Assembly (NCBI GenBank): GCA_033856025.1
Contig: JAWVFQ010000034.1
Span: forward strand, 1-64,000
Source of the DNA: AC-38 sp033856025
GTDB taxonomy: Bacteria > Actinomycetota > Thermoleophilia > Solirubrobacterales > Solirubrobacteraceae
Length of the DNA: 64,000 bases
Reading direction: 5' to 3'
The number at the start of each line of letters is the position of its first letter. Position 1 is the first letter of the stretch. Positions 1 through 8,353 of this stretch are shown here, piece after piece. Made by a program: the position numbers and the translations under genes. The notes under the pieces are model-generated. The model ran no database searches. It was not told the origin of the DNA and worked only from the letters and a program-made list of their open reading frames with translations.

Positions 1-1149
<1,149 letters not shown>

Positions 1150-1313
1150 GTGAGAACTCCTTTGCGCGGGGCCGCGTGGCGGCCGGCCGCGAACGATTCG
1201 GGAGATTCAACTGACCCGGATCGCTGAAGCGCTCGAGACCAAGAACCTCGCGCACGACGTCGCCATGCGCTCACCCAAGGTAGCACGCTTGAGTCGGGGA
1301 ACCGGGGGTAAGT

Positions 1314-1325
1314 CCCTGCGCAGGG
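1314..1325. repeat. 12-bp perfect palindrome CCCTGCGCAGGG in a 5' leader
   Basis: Self-complementary site 13 bases upstream of the Shine-Dalgarno of the 77-residue gene, in the 200-base divergent gap between the helicase and that gene. It could be an operator or a short hairpin. I recognise no riboswitch or other RNA family in this gap. Confidence 0.4.
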
Positions 1326-1349
1326 GCAATTCCACGAAGGAGGAGACGC

Positions 1350-1583
1350 ATGGCAACGCAGGAGGAAACCGGCCAGGTCACCGGCACGAAGGACAAGGAC
1401 TACAACATCATCTGGTTCACCGAGCAGTGCCTGAGCAACGCCCTGCGCCTGGAGCAGTACGTGTCCGACGCCGAGCGCGACGGAGACAGCGATCTGGCGG
1501 ACTTCTTCCGCCGCGCCCAGGGCGCGAGCCGCAAGGGCGCCGAGGAGGGCAAGGCCCTCCTGAAGTCCCGCCTCGCCGGCTGA
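1350..1583 (+). CDS. Conserved-looking small protein, 77 aa
   Basis: Function unknown. A short, charged, mostly helical protein with no signal peptide or membrane segment. The second half (ADFFRRAQGASRKGAEEG) recalls the helices of ferritin/rubrerythrin-like proteins, but no full metal-binding set is visible, so this is only a resemblance. The start is well supported: GAAGGAGG lies about 7 bases before ATG, and codon third positions are strongly GC. It stands alone between the divergent helicase and the UDP-glucose pyrophosphorylase gene. Confidence 0.75.
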   Translation: MATQEETGQVTGTKDKDYNIIWFTEQCLSNALRLEQYVSDAERDGDSDLADFFRRAQGASRKGAEEGKALLKSRLAG

Positions 1584-1635
1584 GGCACGAGGCACGACCC
1601 TCATCCGCCGCCTTCCGCGCCACGGGCACTAGCAC

Positions 1636-1641
1636 TAGGAT
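1636..1641 (+). promoter_or_regulatory. -10 element TAGGAT, leaderless-type
   Basis: TAGGAT lies 6 bases before the GTG at 1648, so transcription would be expected to begin at or next to the start codon. No convincing -35. Confidence 0.55.
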
Positions 1642-1647
1642 CGGCTC

Positions 1648-3039
1648 GTGAGCGCGGAGGGGCTGCGGGCGAGCGAGGCGAAGATGGCGGCGGCCGGCGT
1701 CCCGGACGTCGCAATCGCCACGTTCGCCCACTACTACCGTCAGCTCGAGGCGGGCGAGACCGGCCTCGTGGCGGAGTCCGAGATCCGCCCCGTCGAGTCG
1801 CTGCCGTCCTTGGACGAGCTGCCGGATGCGCCCGCCGACGCGGCCGGCGTGCTCGATCGTGCGGTGGTCGTCAAGCTCAACGGCGGCCTGGGCACGAGCA
1901 TGGGCATGACCCGGGCCAAGTCCCTGCTCGAGGTCAAGGACGGGATGACGTTCCTCGACGTCATCGTGCGTCAGGTGACGGGCCTGCGCGAGCGCCACGG
2001 CGCGCGCCTGCCGCTGGTGCTCATGAACTCGTTCTACACGCGCGAGGACTCGCTGGCCGCGCTGGCGCGCCACCCGGGGATCGAGGCGGACGTGCCGCTG
2101 GACTTCGTGCAGAACAAGGAGCCCAAGATCCGCGCGGACGACGCGCTCATGCCGGTGCAGTGGCCGGCCGACCCCGACCTGGAGTGGTGCCCGCCGGGCC
2201 ACGGCGACCTCTACACCGCGCTGGTCACGAGCGGGATGCTCGAGGCGCTCACCGGGCGCGGCTACGAGTACGCCTTCGTCTCGAACTCCGACAACCTCGG
2301 CGCGGTGCTCGACCCGCGCATCCTGACGTGGTTCGCCGCGCAGGAGATCCCGTTCCTCATGGAGGTGGCCGACCGCACCGAGGCCGACCGCAAGGGCGGG
2401 CACCTGGCGCGGCGCGCGTCCGACGATCAGCTGGTGCTGCGCGAGATCGCGCAGACCCCGGAGGGCGACCAGGCGGCGTTCCAGGACGTCTCGCGCCACC
2501 GCTTCTTCAACACCAACACGCTGTGGGTGAGCCTGCGCGCGCTGGCCGCCGTGCTGGAGGCGCGCGACAACGTCCTGGGCCTGCCCATGATCGTCAATCG
2601 CAAGACGGTGGACCCCGGGGACCCGGCGTCCCCGGAGGTGTTCCAGCTGGAGACCGCCATGGGCTCGGCGATCTCGGTGTTCGAGGGGGCGCGCGCGCTG
2701 CGCGTCCCCCGCGAGCGCTTCGCGCCGGTCAAGACGACCAACGACCTGCTCGCGCTGCGCTCCGACGCCTACGAGCTGACGCCGGACGCGCGGATCGTCC
2801 CGGTGCCGGGCCGTGACGGCGGACCGCCGCTCGTCGACCTCGATCCCAAGTACTACAAGCTGGTCGACGACTTCGACTCGCGCTTCCCCGACGGGCCGCC
2901 TTCGCTGGTCGACTGCGAGCGCTTCAGGGTGCGCGGTGACGTGACCTTCGGCCCCGGGGTCGTGGCGCAGGGGGAAGTGAGCATCGACGCCCAGGACGGC
3001 CCCAGGCGCTTCGAGAACGGCGTTTTGCTCAAGGAATAG
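1648..3039 (+). CDS. UTP--glucose-1-phosphate uridylyltransferase, eukaryotic (UDPGP) type
   Basis: Makes UDP-glucose from UTP and glucose 1-phosphate in the cytoplasm. At 463 aa it fits the UGP2/UDPGP family rather than bacterial GalU (about 300 aa). Diagnostic segments are KLNGGLGTSMGMTRAKSLL (nucleotide-binding loop, about residues 75-93) and EWCPPGHGDLYTAL (uracil/glucose region), with VSNSDNLGA following. The GTG start has no Shine-Dalgarno but sits 6 bases after TAGGAT. UDP-glucose is a donor for TreT, encoded about 13 kb downstream, so a shared role in trehalose or envelope glycan synthesis is plausible. Confidence 0.95.
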   Translation: MSAEGLRASEAKMAAAGVPDVAIATFAHYYRQLEAGETGLVAESEIRPVESLPSLDELPDAPADAAGVLDRAVVVKLNGGLGTSMGMTRAKSLLEVKDGMTFLDVIVRQVTGLRERHGARLPLVLMNSFYTREDSLAALARHPGIEADVPLDFVQNKEPKIRADDALMPVQWPADPDLEWCPPGHGDLYTALVTSGMLEALTGRGYEYAFVSNSDNLGAVLDPRILTWFAAQEIPFLMEVADRTEADRKGGHLARRASDDQLVLREIAQTPEGDQAAFQDVSRHRFFNTNTLWVSLRALAAVLEARDNVLGLPMIVNRKTVDPGDPASPEVFQLETAMGSAISVFEGARALRVPRERFAPVKTTNDLLALRSDAYELTPDARIVPVPGRDGGPPLVDLDPKYYKLVDDFDSRFPDGPPSLVDCERFRVRGDVTFGPGVVAQGEVSIDAQDGPRRFENGVLLKE

Positions 3040-3090
3040 CCCTCCAAAACCTGCGCGAAGCGCATGCACGCTTCCTACCAGGGCTTTTCT
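3038..3090 (+). terminator. Intrinsic terminator after UDP-glucose pyrophosphorylase
   Basis: An inner perfect stem GAAGCG (3057-3062) / CGCTTC (3069-3074) with loop CATGCA is enclosed by an outer AGCCCT (3038-3043) / AGGGCT (3080-3085) pair and followed by TTTTCT. The outer arm begins in the stop codon of the gene. Good rho-independent shape for a GC-rich genome. Confidence 0.7.
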
Positions 3091-3107
3091 CTGCCGATCC
3101 CTGCGGC

Positions 3108-3113
3108 TATGGT
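3108..3113 (+). promoter_or_regulatory. -10 element TATGGT, leaderless-type
   Basis: TATGGT ends 8 bases before the GTG at 3122; no Shine-Dalgarno is present. Confidence 0.5.
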
Positions 3114-3121
3114 CGTCGGTT

Positions 3122-3811
3122 GTGGCACCTCAGGCGGGGTGGTTGGAGGCTGTGGCGAACCCGATTCGCTTGCGAATCGTGCGCCATCTCAGCGATCGCG
3201 AGGGCGCGTCGCTCGACGAGCTGGCGGAGGCGGTATCCGCCCAGCGCAACACCGTGCGCACGCACCTGCGGGCGCTCATGGTGGCCGGCGTCGTGGCGCG
3301 GACGCCCGGCGAGTCGGAGGGCCGGCTCGGCCGTCCGCCCGCGCGCTACCGCCTGGAGCGACGCGAGCTGCCGCGCGGCGCCGCCCCGACGCCGGGCGCG
3401 TCTCCCGGGCTGCGCTCCGCCGTCTCGGTCACCGTGCGCGACTACCCGAGTGGCGTCCCCTCCTGGACGCTGCGCGAGCCGGCGTGGGCGGCCGCGGTCT
3501 ACCTGCTGGAGAGCCCGTGGCTCATTCGCGCGCGCGGGCGCGACGGCGCCCATCCCGTCGACTACGAGCGGCGCACGATCGACTGGCGCACGCTGGAGCG
3601 CGACGCGCGCGAGTGGGAGCGCCCCGAGCGGCTGATGGCCGACATCGCCTGGGGGCTGTGGTCGGGCGAGGCGCGCGGCCCCGTGACCGCGGTGGCGCGC
3701 GCGCTGGACCCCGACCAGCGCGCTCGCGTACTGGCGGCGATCGCGCTGTGCTCGGGCGACGCGCGCGTCGTCGGAGTGTCTGGCGGCGTGGGGAGCCAGG
3801 CCTCGGCGTAG
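3122..3811 (+). CDS. ArsR-family-like winged-helix transcriptional regulator
   Basis: DNA-binding regulator. Residues about 8-75 form an ArsR-type winged helix: VANPIRLRIVRHLSD, then SLDELAEAVSAQRNTVRTHLRALMVAGVV as the helix-turn-helix, and GRPPARYRL as the wing. Residues about 90-229 are an unassigned, Trp- and Arg-rich domain without the cysteine metal sites of classical ArsR. It lies immediately upstream of the secreted acylase and its stop codon overlaps the putative acylase -10, so control of that gene is a reasonable guess but not shown. Confidence 0.8.
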   Translation: MAPQAGWLEAVANPIRLRIVRHLSDREGASLDELAEAVSAQRNTVRTHLRALMVAGVVARTPGESEGRLGRPPARYRLERRELPRGAAPTPGASPGLRSAVSVTVRDYPSGVPSWTLREPAWAAAVYLLESPWLIRARGRDGAHPVDYERRTIDWRTLERDAREWERPERLMADIAWGLWSGEARGPVTAVARALDPDQRARVLAAIALCSGDARVVGVSGGVGSQASA

Positions 3812-3814
3812 ACT
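3809..3814 (+). promoter_or_regulatory. -10 element TAGACT built on a stop codon
   Basis: The TAG stop of the ArsR-like gene (3809-3811) is the first half of TAGACT, which ends 8 bases before the GTG at 3823. An identical TAGACT-N8-GTG arrangement occurs at 42844. Confidence 0.55.
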
Positions 3815-3822
3815 CCCCGCTC

Positions 3823-6765
3823 GTGAGAGGGGGGAGGTCGTGCATGCTGGGAGTCGCGCTCGCGCTTGCGCTGGCGGTACCCGCGCACGCGGACTACGAC
3901 GTCACGATCTCGCGCACGGCGCACGGCGTGCCGCACATCTACGCGCGCGACGTGGCCAGCCTGAGCTACGGCTGGGGCTACGCGTTCGCGCAGGACAACA
4001 TCTGCACGATCGCCGACCAGTACGTGACCGTGAACGCCCAGCGCTCCCGGTACTTCGGGCCGAACAACCGCTGGGTGTTCGGCGGCAACGGCGCGTCGCA
4101 GTCCAACCTCAACTCCGACTTCTTCTACCAGCGCGTCAACGACTCCAAGGCGATCGAGAAGCTGGTGGCCGAGGCGCCGCCGCGCGGCCCGCTCCCCGAG
4201 ATCAAGCAGGGGGTGAGCGGGTACGTCGACGGCTACAACGCCTACCTGCGCGACACCGGCGTGGACAAGATCCCGGACCCGCGCTGCCGCGGCAAGGCCT
4301 GGGTGCGGCCGATCACCGAGATGGACGCGTACCGGCGCTTCTACCAGCTGGCCTCGCTGGCCTCGCAGGGTGTGGCGATCGAGGGGATCGGGAGCGCGCA
4401 GCCGCTGACCGGCGGATCGCAGACCGCCAGCGCCGCGAGCCTGGCGCCGGCCTTCGAGAAGCTCGGCGACATCGGGTCCAACGCCTACGGGTTCGGCCGG
4501 GACCAGACCGACGACGGGCACGGGATCGTCCTGGGCAACCCGCACTTCCCGTGGGACGGCTCGGAGCGCCTCTACCAGTCGCATCTGACCGTCCCGGGCA
4601 AGATCGACGTGGCCGGCGCGTCCCTGTACGGGGTCCCGCTGATCCTGATCGGGAGCACGAAGGGGATGGCCTGGAGCCACACGGTGTCGACCGCGCGGCG
4701 CTTCACGTTGTACGAGGAGAAGCTCGTGCCGGGCGCCCCGACCACGTACCTCAACGACGGGGCGCCGACGGCGATGAAGGCGGACAAGGTGACCGTCAAG
4801 GCGCAGGACGGCAACGGCGGGCTGGTGGACCAGTCGCGCACGCTGTACTCCACGCGGCACGGGCCCGTGCTGACGTCGCTCCTCGGGCTTCCGGTGTTCC
4901 CGTGGTCGCCCGCCACCGCGTACACGATGGCCGACGCCAACGCCACGAACTTCCGCTACCTCAACCACTTCTACGAGGTCGACCAGGCGCAGAGCGTGCG
5001 CGAGCTCGACCGCATCGAGCGCCGCTACCAGGGCATCCCGTGGGTCAACACGATCGCCGCGGACGCCTCGGGCGAGGCGTACTACGCGGACATCGGGTCG
5101 GTCCCGGGCCTCACGAACGCCAAGGCGCAGGAGTGCAACACGCCCGAGGGCGCCGGCACGTTCGCGGCGCTGGCCGTGGCGATCCTCGACGGGTCCCGCT
5201 CGGCGTGCGACTGGGAGACGGGGCCGGGCGCCGTGGCGCCGGGGATCCTCGGGCCGTCGCAGATGCCGAGCCTGTTCCGGCGCGACTTCGTCCACAACGG
5301 CAACGACTCCTACTGGCTGACCAACCCGCACGCGCGGCTGGAGGGCTTCCCGCGGATCATCGGCGACGAGCGCACCGCGCGCTCGCTGCGCACGCGTCTG
5401 GGGCTCGTCATGGCCGACGGCCACAAGTTCTCGGTGCGCGGCGTGCAGGACACCGTGTTCAACGACCGCCACTACGGCGGCGAGCTGCTGGCGGGCGAGC
5501 TGGCGGCCTACTGCCGGGCCAACCCGACGCTGTCGGGGTCCAACGGGCCGGTCGACGTGAGCGCGGCCTGTCCGGTCCTGGAGAAGTGGGACCGCCACGA
5601 CTCCCTCGACTCGCCGGGCGCGGTCCTGTTCCGGCGCTGGGCGACGCGCGCCCTCGCGTCGGTGGGCGGGGTCGTGGCCAACCCGTCGGTGTTCCGCGAG
5701 CCGTTCAACGCCGACGATCCGGTCAACACGCCGCGGGGACTGAACACGTCCAACCCGCAGGTCGGCCAGGCCCTGGCCGACGCGGTCACGGACCTGCGTA
5801 CGTCGGGGATCCCGCTGGACGGCAAGCTGCGCGACTGGCAGTACGAGATGCGGGGCACCGAGAGGATCCCCATCCACGGCGGTCCCGGCGGCCTCGGCGT
5901 GTTCAACGCGATCGCCAACCCGTGGGTGCCGGGGAAGGGCTATCCCGACGTGGTGCACGGGTCGAGCTTCGTGATGGTCGCCAAGCCCAACGGTCGCTGC
6001 ACGGACATGCACACGCTGGTCACCTACTCGCAGTCCGAGAACCCGGACTCCCCGTACTTCGCCGACCAGACGCGGATGTTCTCGCGCAAGGAGTGGAACG
6101 ACTTCCCCTTCTGCGCCAGCGAGCTGGCGGCGGCGCCGGGCGTGAAGGTCCAGGAGGTGGGGTGCCTGTCCGGGAACGGCCTGCGCTCCGCCCGCGTGTC
6201 GGCGATGGGGCGCCGCGGCGTGCGGCTGTCGTTCCTGCCCGCGCTGGCCGCGCCGGCCACCGCGGAGGTGGTGCGCGTCGCCGGGCCGGGCGGCCTGCTG
6301 CGCCGTGCGGTCGTCGTCCGGCGCGCGAAGGCGGCGCGGCGGCTGGACGTGCGCGGGCTGGCGGACGGGTGGTACGTGGCGCGGATCTCCGCGCGGGCGG
6401 TCACGCGCAAGCTGGACCGTCGCGAGGTCGGGTTCCGCGTGGTCGGGGGACGGGTGGTCCTGCAGCCGTCCCACGACCTGCGCGAGCGCTGCGGGCTGCT
6501 GCGCTCGGCCACCCTGGGCGCGCCGGTCTTCGGCGCGCGCCTGCGCGCGCGGGTGCGGGTGGACGCGCGGGCGCGGGTGGCGGTGGCTGTCCTGCGCGGA
6601 TCGCGCGTGATCGCCGGCTCCGTGCGGACGCTGCCGGCCGGGGCGACGCGGACCCTCACCGTCCGCGCCGCCGGGCTGGCGCACGGCGCGCGCTACCGCG
6701 TGCGCATCCGCGTGAGCGCCGGCGGCAAGACGGCGAGCGCGATCCTCTTCGCCACGCGGCTGTAG
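3823..6765 (+). CDS. Secreted penicillin acylase-family N-terminal nucleophile hydrolase
   Basis: Extracytoplasmic amide hydrolase of the penicillin/aculeacin/acyl-homoserine-lactone acylase family. From the GTG at 3823 (980 aa) it begins with a signal peptide: basic MRGGR, a Leu/Ala core, cleavage after AHA. The autoprocessing site and nucleophile serine are seen in GSNAYGFGRDQ (Ser about residue 219), followed by GNPHFPW. The last 200 residues (from about 780) are an Arg/Ala/Val-rich beta-sandwich-like extension beyond the usual family length. The alternative start ATG 3844 has GGGGGGAGG upstream but would remove the basic n-region. The substrate cannot be told; quorum-signal or antibiotic acylation are options. 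Confidence 0.9.
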   Translation: MRGGRSCMLGVALALALAVPAHADYDVTISRTAHGVPHIYARDVASLSYGWGYAFAQDNICTIADQYVTVNAQRSRYFGPNNRWVFGGNGASQSNLNSDFFYQRVNDSKAIEKLVAEAPPRGPLPEIKQGVSGYVDGYNAYLRDTGVDKIPDPRCRGKAWVRPITEMDAYRRFYQLASLASQGVAIEGIGSAQPLTGGSQTASAASLAPAFEKLGDIGSNAYGFGRDQTDDGHGIVLGNPHFPWDGSERLYQSHLTVPGKIDVAGASLYGVPLILIGSTKGMAWSHTVSTARRFTLYEEKLVPGAPTTYLNDGAPTAMKADKVTVKAQDGNGGLVDQSRTLYSTRHGPVLTSLLGLPVFPWSPATAYTMADANATNFRYLNHFYEVDQAQSVRELDRIERRYQGIPWVNTIAADASGEAYYADIGSVPGLTNAKAQECNTPEGAGTFAALAVAILDGSRSACDWETGPGAVAPGILGPSQMPSLFRRDFVHNGNDSYWLTNPHARLEGFPRIIGDERTARSLRTRLGLVMADGHKFSVRGVQDTVFNDRHYGGELLAGELAAYCRANPTLSGSNGPVDVSAACPVLEKWDRHDSLDSPGAVLFRRWATRALASVGGVVANPSVFREPFNADDPVNTPRGLNTSNPQVGQALADAVTDLRTSGIPLDGKLRDWQYEMRGTERIPIHGGPGGLGVFNAIANPWVPGKGYPDVVHGSSFVMVAKPNGRCTDMHTLVTYSQSENPDSPYFADQTRMFSRKEWNDFPFCASELAAAPGVKVQEVGCLSGNGLRSARVSAMGRRGVRLSFLPALAAPATAEVVRVAGPGGLLRRAVVVRRAKAARRLDVRGLADGWYVARISARAVTRKLDRREVGFRVVGGRVVLQPSHDLRERCGLLRSATLGAPVFGARLRARVRVDARARVAVAVLRGSRVIAGSVRTLPAGATRTLTVRAAGLAHGARYRVRIRVSAGGKTASAILFATRL

Positions 6766-6778
6766 CGACGTCTCCGGA

Positions 6779-6784
6779 TAGGGT
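6779..6784 (+). promoter_or_regulatory. -10 element TAGGGT, leaderless-type
   Basis: TAGGGT ends 6 bases before the GTG at 6791. Confidence 0.5.
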
Positions 6785-6790
6785 CGTGGC

Positions 6791-7417
6791 GTGACCTGGA
6801 CGGTTCGGTCCGTGCTCGCCTTCGCGGCGGGCGTGTTCGCGCTGACGCTCGGGGCGGAGGGGCTGTACCACCTCGCCGGCGCACCGCTGTGCGAGTCGAC
6901 GCCGACGACGGCGGTCCGCTGCTCGCAGGAGGGGGGCTGGTGGGCGCTGGTCCTGGGCGGCGGCGTGGCCGGGGCGGTCATGGCGCTGCGCGCGCTGCGC
7001 CACCCCGTGGTGCGCCGGCTGCTCTTCGGGGCGCTGCTGCTGGGGCTGGGCCTGGGACCCGTGTGGGCGGCGCTCGACGACCGGACGAGCTCGCCCGGCT
7101 GGGTGTGGGCCGGGTCGGTGGCGTCGCTGCTGGGCATCGCCGTCCTCGCCGGCCTGGCCGCCGCCGCGCTGCGCGCCGTCCGCCAGCCGGACCCGCTCGC
7201 GCACCCACAGGGGATCGCCGCGCCGGGCGCGCCGACGCCGCCCGCGCAGCCGCAGGGACTGCCGCCGTCCGCCCCGCTGCCGGGCACCACCGACTCCCCG
7301 CCGATCCCCCTCGCCCCGCCGCCGGGCGGCGCCACCTCCGTCCCCGGGGCCGGCGGCGACGACCCCTTCGGCCGCGAGCCGGGCGAGGGCGCCGACCCGT
7401 TCGGGAGGGGCGGCTGA
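6791..7417 (+). CDS. Four-helix membrane protein with proline-rich tail, unknown function
   Basis: Four predicted membrane helices (about residues 5-25, 48-68, 75-95, 103-127) are followed by an 80-residue Pro/Gly/Ala tail ending in a twice-occurring DPFGR motif (DDPFGREPGEGADPFGRGG). Two cysteines sit in the first loop. No family recognised. The GTG start follows a leaderless-type -10. Its TGA stop overlaps the ATG of the next gene (TGATG), so the two are probably co-translated. Confidence 0.75.
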   Translation: MTWTVRSVLAFAAGVFALTLGAEGLYHLAGAPLCESTPTTAVRCSQEGGWWALVLGGGVAGAVMALRALRHPVVRRLLFGALLLGLGLGPVWAALDDRTSSPGWVWAGSVASLLGIAVLAGLAAAALRAVRQPDPLAHPQGIAAPGAPTPPAQPQGLPPSAPLPGTTDSPPIPLAPPPGGATSVPGAGGDDPFGREPGEGADPFGRGG

Positions 7418-8052
7418 TGGCCGCGAACCTGGCTATCGGCGCGATCACCGCGGTCCTCGCCGTGTTCGGGGGGCTCCGGGTGGCCGGGGCGATCGACGAC
7501 GAGGTGCCCAGGGGCCGCTGGATCAAGGGCATCGACCTCCCGTCGGTGACCACTCCGCGCGGGACGGTCCCCGGCGTGACCACGCCCGAGCAGCCGGCGC
7601 CCCCCGGTGGCCGGCCCGCCACGCGGGCGCTGGACGCGCCGCTCTATCGCTTCGCCACCTTCTCCGAGATCCTGCGCCGCCTGCGGGTCGCGGGCGGGCC
7701 CGGCGCCCGCGTGTCCATGCTGCGCGTGGCGCGCGAGGACGTGGTCGCGCAGATCGAGTCCGGCCGCAAGCGGGTCGTCTTCGTGGTCCGGGCCGGCGGC
7801 GTCCAGCAGGTCGTGACGACCTCGGCGACGGGCCGGCTGGCCTCGTTTCCGCTGGCGTTCCTGCGTCCCGGCGTGCCGGGCTCGCTGTTCCGCCGGACCG
7901 CGCGAATGGCGGGCCTGCCCGAGTCGCGCATCGACTACGTCGTGGCCACGCGGCCGGACGCGGGCTCCGCGCCGTACTGGATCATCGGCGCGGGATCCCG
8001 CGGCTTCTTCCGGGCCGAGATGGACGGCCGCAACCTGCGCCGGCTGGGCTGA
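7417..8052 (+). CDS. Membrane-anchored protein of unknown function, 211 aa
   Basis: One N-terminal membrane helix (about residues 3-26), a Pro/Thr-rich linker, then a globular domain from about residue 65 predicted outside the membrane. Segments such as ARVSMLRVAREDVVAQIESG and PYWIIGAGSRGFFRAEMDG look like a small alpha/beta sensor-like fold, but I cannot name the family. It starts inside the stop of the preceding four-helix protein, suggesting the two work together. Confidence 0.7.
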   Translation: MAANLAIGAITAVLAVFGGLRVAGAIDDEVPRGRWIKGIDLPSVTTPRGTVPGVTTPEQPAPPGGRPATRALDAPLYRFATFSEILRRLRVAGGPGARVSMLRVAREDVVAQIESGRKRVVFVVRAGGVQQVVTTSATGRLASFPLAFLRPGVPGSLFRRTARMAGLPESRIDYVVATRPDAGSAPYWIIGAGSRGFFRAEMDGRNLRRLG

Positions 8053-8078
8053 GGTCGCGCGAATGGGGTGGCGACCCG

Positions 8079-8348
8079 ATGTCGGAGCGCCGTCGCGGCG
8101 TCGAACATGAACGCATGACCCTCCCCAGCTCACTCCTGCGGACCGACCCGGCCCTGCGCCGGGCGCCCATGCCGCTCGACGTCCCGCCCGTCGGCCCGGT
8201 GCGAGCCCGGCGGATCCGGCTGCTGCGGCTCCGCGAGGAGCTGCTCGGCCGCGACGCCGAGGTCGACGTGGACGCCCTCGCCGAGCGCATCGTGCACCGC
8301 GTGCGATTCACGCGCGAGCTGCGCGACCGGCTCACCGCCCAGGCCTAG
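8079..8348 (+). CDS. Small protein with FlgM-like C-terminal segment
   Basis: 89 aa. The C-terminal part, VDVDALAERIVHRVRFTRELRDRL, resembles the anti-sigma-28 helix region of FlgM (a VD-x-x-LAERI pattern); the N-terminus is short and Arg/Pro-rich. No flagellar gene is in the window, so a role in flagellar control is only a suggestion. ATG 8079 has GGGGTGG 8 bases upstream; ATG 8115 in the same frame is an alternative. It faces the molybdopterin oxidoreductase tail to tail, 5 bases apart. Confidence 0.55.
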   Translation: MSERRRGVEHERMTLPSSLLRTDPALRRAPMPLDVPPVGPVRARRIRLLRLREELLGRDAEVDVDALAERIVHRVRFTRELRDRLTAQA

Positions 8349-8353
8349 CGCGG

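Noticed and set aside
1150..1349. A riboswitch in the leader of the 77-residue gene
   Set aside because: There are short palindromes and G-rich stretches, but I could not match any known RNA family.
3057..3074. Hairpin GAAGCG/CGCTTC as a member of the A/B palindrome family
   Set aside because: Only the outer six bases agree; with its T-run it is better explained as an intrinsic terminator.
3840..6794. A 984-codon plus-strand frame offset from the acylase
   Set aside because: Out-of-frame shadow of the acylase; translation is Arg/Ala/Gly-rich without motifs.
3562..8133. A 1,523-codon open frame on the minus strand opposite the acylase and its neighbours
   Set aside because: It runs antisense across several genes with clear domain evidence, has no recognisable domain and is Arg/Pro/Gly-rich. 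Such frames arise in very GC-rich DNA because stop codons are rare.
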